Shown here: in pieces, positions 62,214-64,000 of the stretch
Position numbering within the stretch: position 1 is the first letter of the stretch
How the letters are laid out: every line of letters starts with the position of its first letter
NCBI GenBank assembly: GCA_963691775.1
Contig: OY829369.1
Span: 3,348,001 to 3,412,000 of the forward strand
DNA from: JAZBPO01 sp963691775
GTDB taxonomy: Bacteria; Pseudomonadota; Gammaproteobacteria; Pseudomonadales; Azotimanducaceae
Reading direction: 5' to 3'
Length of the DNA stretch: 64,000 nt
Translations under genes and position numbers: made by a program
The notes under the pieces: generated by a model
The model's database searches: none
What the model saw: only the letters and a program-made list of their open reading frames with translations
Told to the model about the DNA's origin: nothing

Positions 62214-63275
62214 ATGAAAAAGATCATTGCGGCGGTGCTGCTGGCCGCCCTCGGTGCCTTTGCGCTCTACCTGACCCGGGATGGATCGCTGACAACGCCT
62301 GTCGGGCAGGGCACCGTCGTTCTGGATGCTGGCGAGTTCGAGGCGTTTCCGCTCCCTCCCTACGCGGCCGCACAGGTCACGCAGGAGTATCTGAGTTATC
62401 TCGTTGAGGTCGAGCCAGGGATCAAGGTGCATGTGCTCGAGATCGGCTCCGGCTTCCCTGTGTATGCGCAGCACGGCAATCCGACCTCCGGGTTCCTCTA
62501 TCGGAAGGTAGCCGCCGAGCTGCCTACCGATGAGGTGCGCGTGATCATGCCGACGCTCGTAGGGCTCGGGTTTTCGAGCAAGGTCCCAGCCAGCGCACAT
62601 ACGCTCGAAAATCACGTCCGCTGGATGAATGAGGTGCTGGTGCAATTGCAGCTCACTGAAGCCGTCTACGTTGGGCAGGACTGGGGCGGTCCGGTGGGTA
62701 TGGGTGCGCTCGCGCGCTCCCCCGAGCTCCTCCGAGGCGCCGTGGTCATGAACACCGGGTTCAACGCGCCCACGGAGCCGATGGAGCTGTCGTCTGCTCA
62801 TGCGCGGGTGCGAACCCCGGTGGTCGGTGAGTTCTTTCTGGAATTCATGGTGTCGATCTTCGATCAGATGCATCGCGTGCAGGGCGACCCTGCATCGATC
62901 CCGGCGGCCATTGGGGAACTCTATGGCCGGCCCCTACGTGAAAGTGGCAACGCTAAGGCACCTGTCGCGCTGATGCGGATGGTCACGGACGGCCCTCAGC
63001 ACCCGAGTGCCGAGGTCATGCGGGAAATCGAGGCCTACGTCGATGGTCTCGACATTCCCGCTGAACTGGTATGGGGCATGAACGACCCGATCCTTGCGGG
63101 TGGTCTGCCGCAAATGCGCAAGAACTTCCCTGATGCTCCAGTAACCGAGACCGAAGCAGGACACTTTCTCCAGGAGGAAGTGCCCGACGTCATCGCGGCC
63201 GCCATCATGCGCGTTGTTGACGCCGTCCTTACGTTGCAACAGGACGGGGCTGGCAGCGCGCCGGCCTTGCCCTGA
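62214..63275 (+). CDS. membrane-anchored haloalkane-dehalogenase-like alpha/beta hydrolase
   Basis: The 353-residue protein has an N-terminal helix (KKIIAAVLLAALGAFALYL) as anchor or signal. The fold is alpha/beta hydrolase with HGNPTSGFLYRK (Asn89) and GQDWGGPVG (Asp156 nucleophile, Trp157 beside it), the motifs that hold the halide in haloalkane dehalogenases. The probable His is His317 (EAGHF) and the acid may be Asp291. Dehalogenases are usually soluble, so export is odd; epoxide hydrolase or esterase-like activity is possible. The ATG at 62214 has GGAGG eight bases upstream. Confidence 0.8.
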   Translation: MKKIIAAVLLAALGAFALYLTRDGSLTTPVGQGTVVLDAGEFEAFPLPPYAAAQVTQEYLSYLVEVEPGIKVHVLEIGSGFPVYAQHGNPTSGFLYRKVAAELPTDEVRVIMPTLVGLGFSSKVPASAHTLENHVRWMNEVLVQLQLTEAVYVGQDWGGPVGMGALARSPELLRGAVVMNTGFNAPTEPMELSSAHARVRTPVVGEFFLEFMVSIFDQMHRVQGDPASIPAAIGELYGRPLRESGNAKAPVALMRMVTDGPQHPSAEVMREIEAYVDGLDIPAELVWGMNDPILAGGLPQMRKNFPDAPVTETEAGHFLQEEVPDVIAAAIMRVVDAVLTLQQDGAGSAPALP

Positions 63276-63295
63276 TCCATAGGGATTGTCGGGCA

Positions 63296-64000
63296 ATGGG
63301 GACGGACGTCGATCCTGCGATACTCGGGCCCATCGGCTTCGTCGTCTTTGCGATTGCAAGCGGGCTCTGGATTCGAGCGCTGCGGCGTCTGCTCATCCCA
63401 AAGGATCGTAGCGCCTACGTTGTTGCGTGGGCCGCGGCCGGCACACTCGGCGTTCTCGCGCTCATGTTCGGTGATGGCGGCGCGTTGTTCCGCGTGCCTG
63501 CCTGGATTGCTGCGACCGCGGGGCCATTCCTCCTGTTCACGGTGGCGATCAGCCGACAGGTACCCGGCGCTAACGCGATTACCGTGGGCGATATGATCCC
63601 GCCGTTCTCTGCGCGCGACGAGCACGGCCAACGCGTCGACTCGGCCTCTTTCCACGGCCATCTGGTGCTCATCAAGTTCTTTCGTGCGCACTGGTGACCC
63701 TATTGCGTCGCCGAGCTCCGGCGATGGGAAGAGCTCCGTGGTGAGTTCGACGCGCGCGGTATCCAAATCGTCACGATCAGCACGGACACGCCTGCGGAAC
63801 TCGCAAAGGGGCGGGTGAGGCACGGCCTGAAGGCCACGATGCTTTCTGACCGCGATCTCGCAGTCACCGATCGCTTCGGATTGTCCAATCAAGGCGTGCA
63901 TTCCGGGCCGCCGCCGCCCCTCGGAGCGAAGCGGCTTCCGGTGCCGACGTCGCTGCTCGTCGATCGGGCAGGCAAGGTGCTCTGGATCGATCAGTCTGAG
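63296..64000 (+). CDS. membrane-anchored thioredoxin-fold selenoprotein (AhpC/TSA-like, UPYC), 3' end outside window
   Basis: The frame from the ATG at 63296 meets TGA at 63695-63697 (codon 134) and then stays open for 101 more codons to the window edge. Before the TGA lie three membrane helices (about residues 9-29, 40-58, 67-89) and the start of an AhpC/TSA fold (VGDMIPPFSARDEHG, LVLIKFFRAHW). After it come PYC, VAELRRWEELRGEFDARGIQIVTIS and PTSLLVDRAGKVLWID. The TGA replaces the first Cys of the WCPYC motif common in such proteins, so selenocysteine (Sec134/Cys137) is the best reading. It likely reduces peroxides or disulfides outside or at the membrane. The alternative, a nonsense mutation, is less likely because the rest is intact. 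Confidence 0.82.
63706..63726 (+). promoter_or_regulatory. SECIS-like stem-loop downstream of the in-frame TGA
   Basis: In the transcript, CGUCGCCG (63706-63713) pairs with CGGCGAUG (63719-63726) to give eight pairs including one G-U, closing a five-base loop AGCUC. The loop starts 17 bases after the TGA and has G in its second position, which fits the published geometry of bacterial SECIS elements read by SelB. Confidence 0.6.

Overview
The window is high-GC DNA, densely packed with genes and mostly single-copy metabolism. It looks like the chromosome of an aerobic gammaproteobacterium. The evidence is a SufR-SufBCDSATE iron-sulfur operon, a HmuRTUV-type haem importer behind Fur boxes, azurin, GlpD and many acyl-CoA synthetases. 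A BLUF protein of AppA type would fit a relative of the aerobic photoheterotrophs (for example the OM60/NOR5 group). That placement is inference, because no ribosomal or other marker gene is present. I see no prophage, insertion sequence, CRISPR array, rRNA or tRNA.

Layout. 1-4.5 kb: the end of an unknown gene, a penicillin-acylase-type lipoprotein, a membrane cytochrome b/tetrahaem cytochrome c pair, and a protein with two glutathione S-transferase N-terminal domains. 4.5-31.5 kb: lipid, acyl-CoA and xenobiotic metabolism. It holds a Baeyer-Villiger-type monooxygenase, a methyltransferase, four acyl-CoA synthetases, SDRs, a luciferase-like oxidoreductase, GlpD, thioesterases, MaoC, a CocE-type hydrolase and an M16 peptidase, plus a hybrid histidine kinase and an MFS transporter. 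31.7-39 kb: a 2OG-Fe(II) oxygenase and the suf locus, with a Fur-like box and a second palindrome in the sufR/sufB divergent promoter. 39-42.7 kb: a secreted esterase-like protein, then a BLUF photoreceptor fused to a B12-binding-like domain, preceded by a TGT-N12-ACA box of the PpsR/CrtJ type.

42.7-60.5 kb is an iron/haem island. Four Fur-box-like sites serve gene groups that include a monohaem protein of unknown function, two DUF2470 proteins (one fused to a siderophore-interacting flavoreductase), two PPOX-fold proteins, DUF4920, two tandem TPR-like paralogues, and a six-gene operon for TonB receptor, HmuT, HmuU, HmuV, an IsdG-type haem oxygenase and DUF6607. Peroxiredoxin, azurin and Hsp20 genes sit inside it. 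A ferredoxin-NADP reductase follows. The genes together import haem, open it, handle the released iron, and feed Fe-S assembly while limiting oxidative damage.

60.5-64 kb: an AmpG-like MFS protein, a membrane-anchored haloalkane-dehalogenase-like hydrolase behind a perfect palindrome, and, at the right edge, the most notable item. This is a membrane-anchored thioredoxin-fold (AhpC/TSA-like) gene whose reading frame continues through an in-frame TGA exactly where the first cysteine of a CPYC redox motif belongs. A stem-loop with bacterial SECIS geometry follows the TGA. I read this as a selenoprotein (Sec134) that ordinary gene calling would cut at residue 133.
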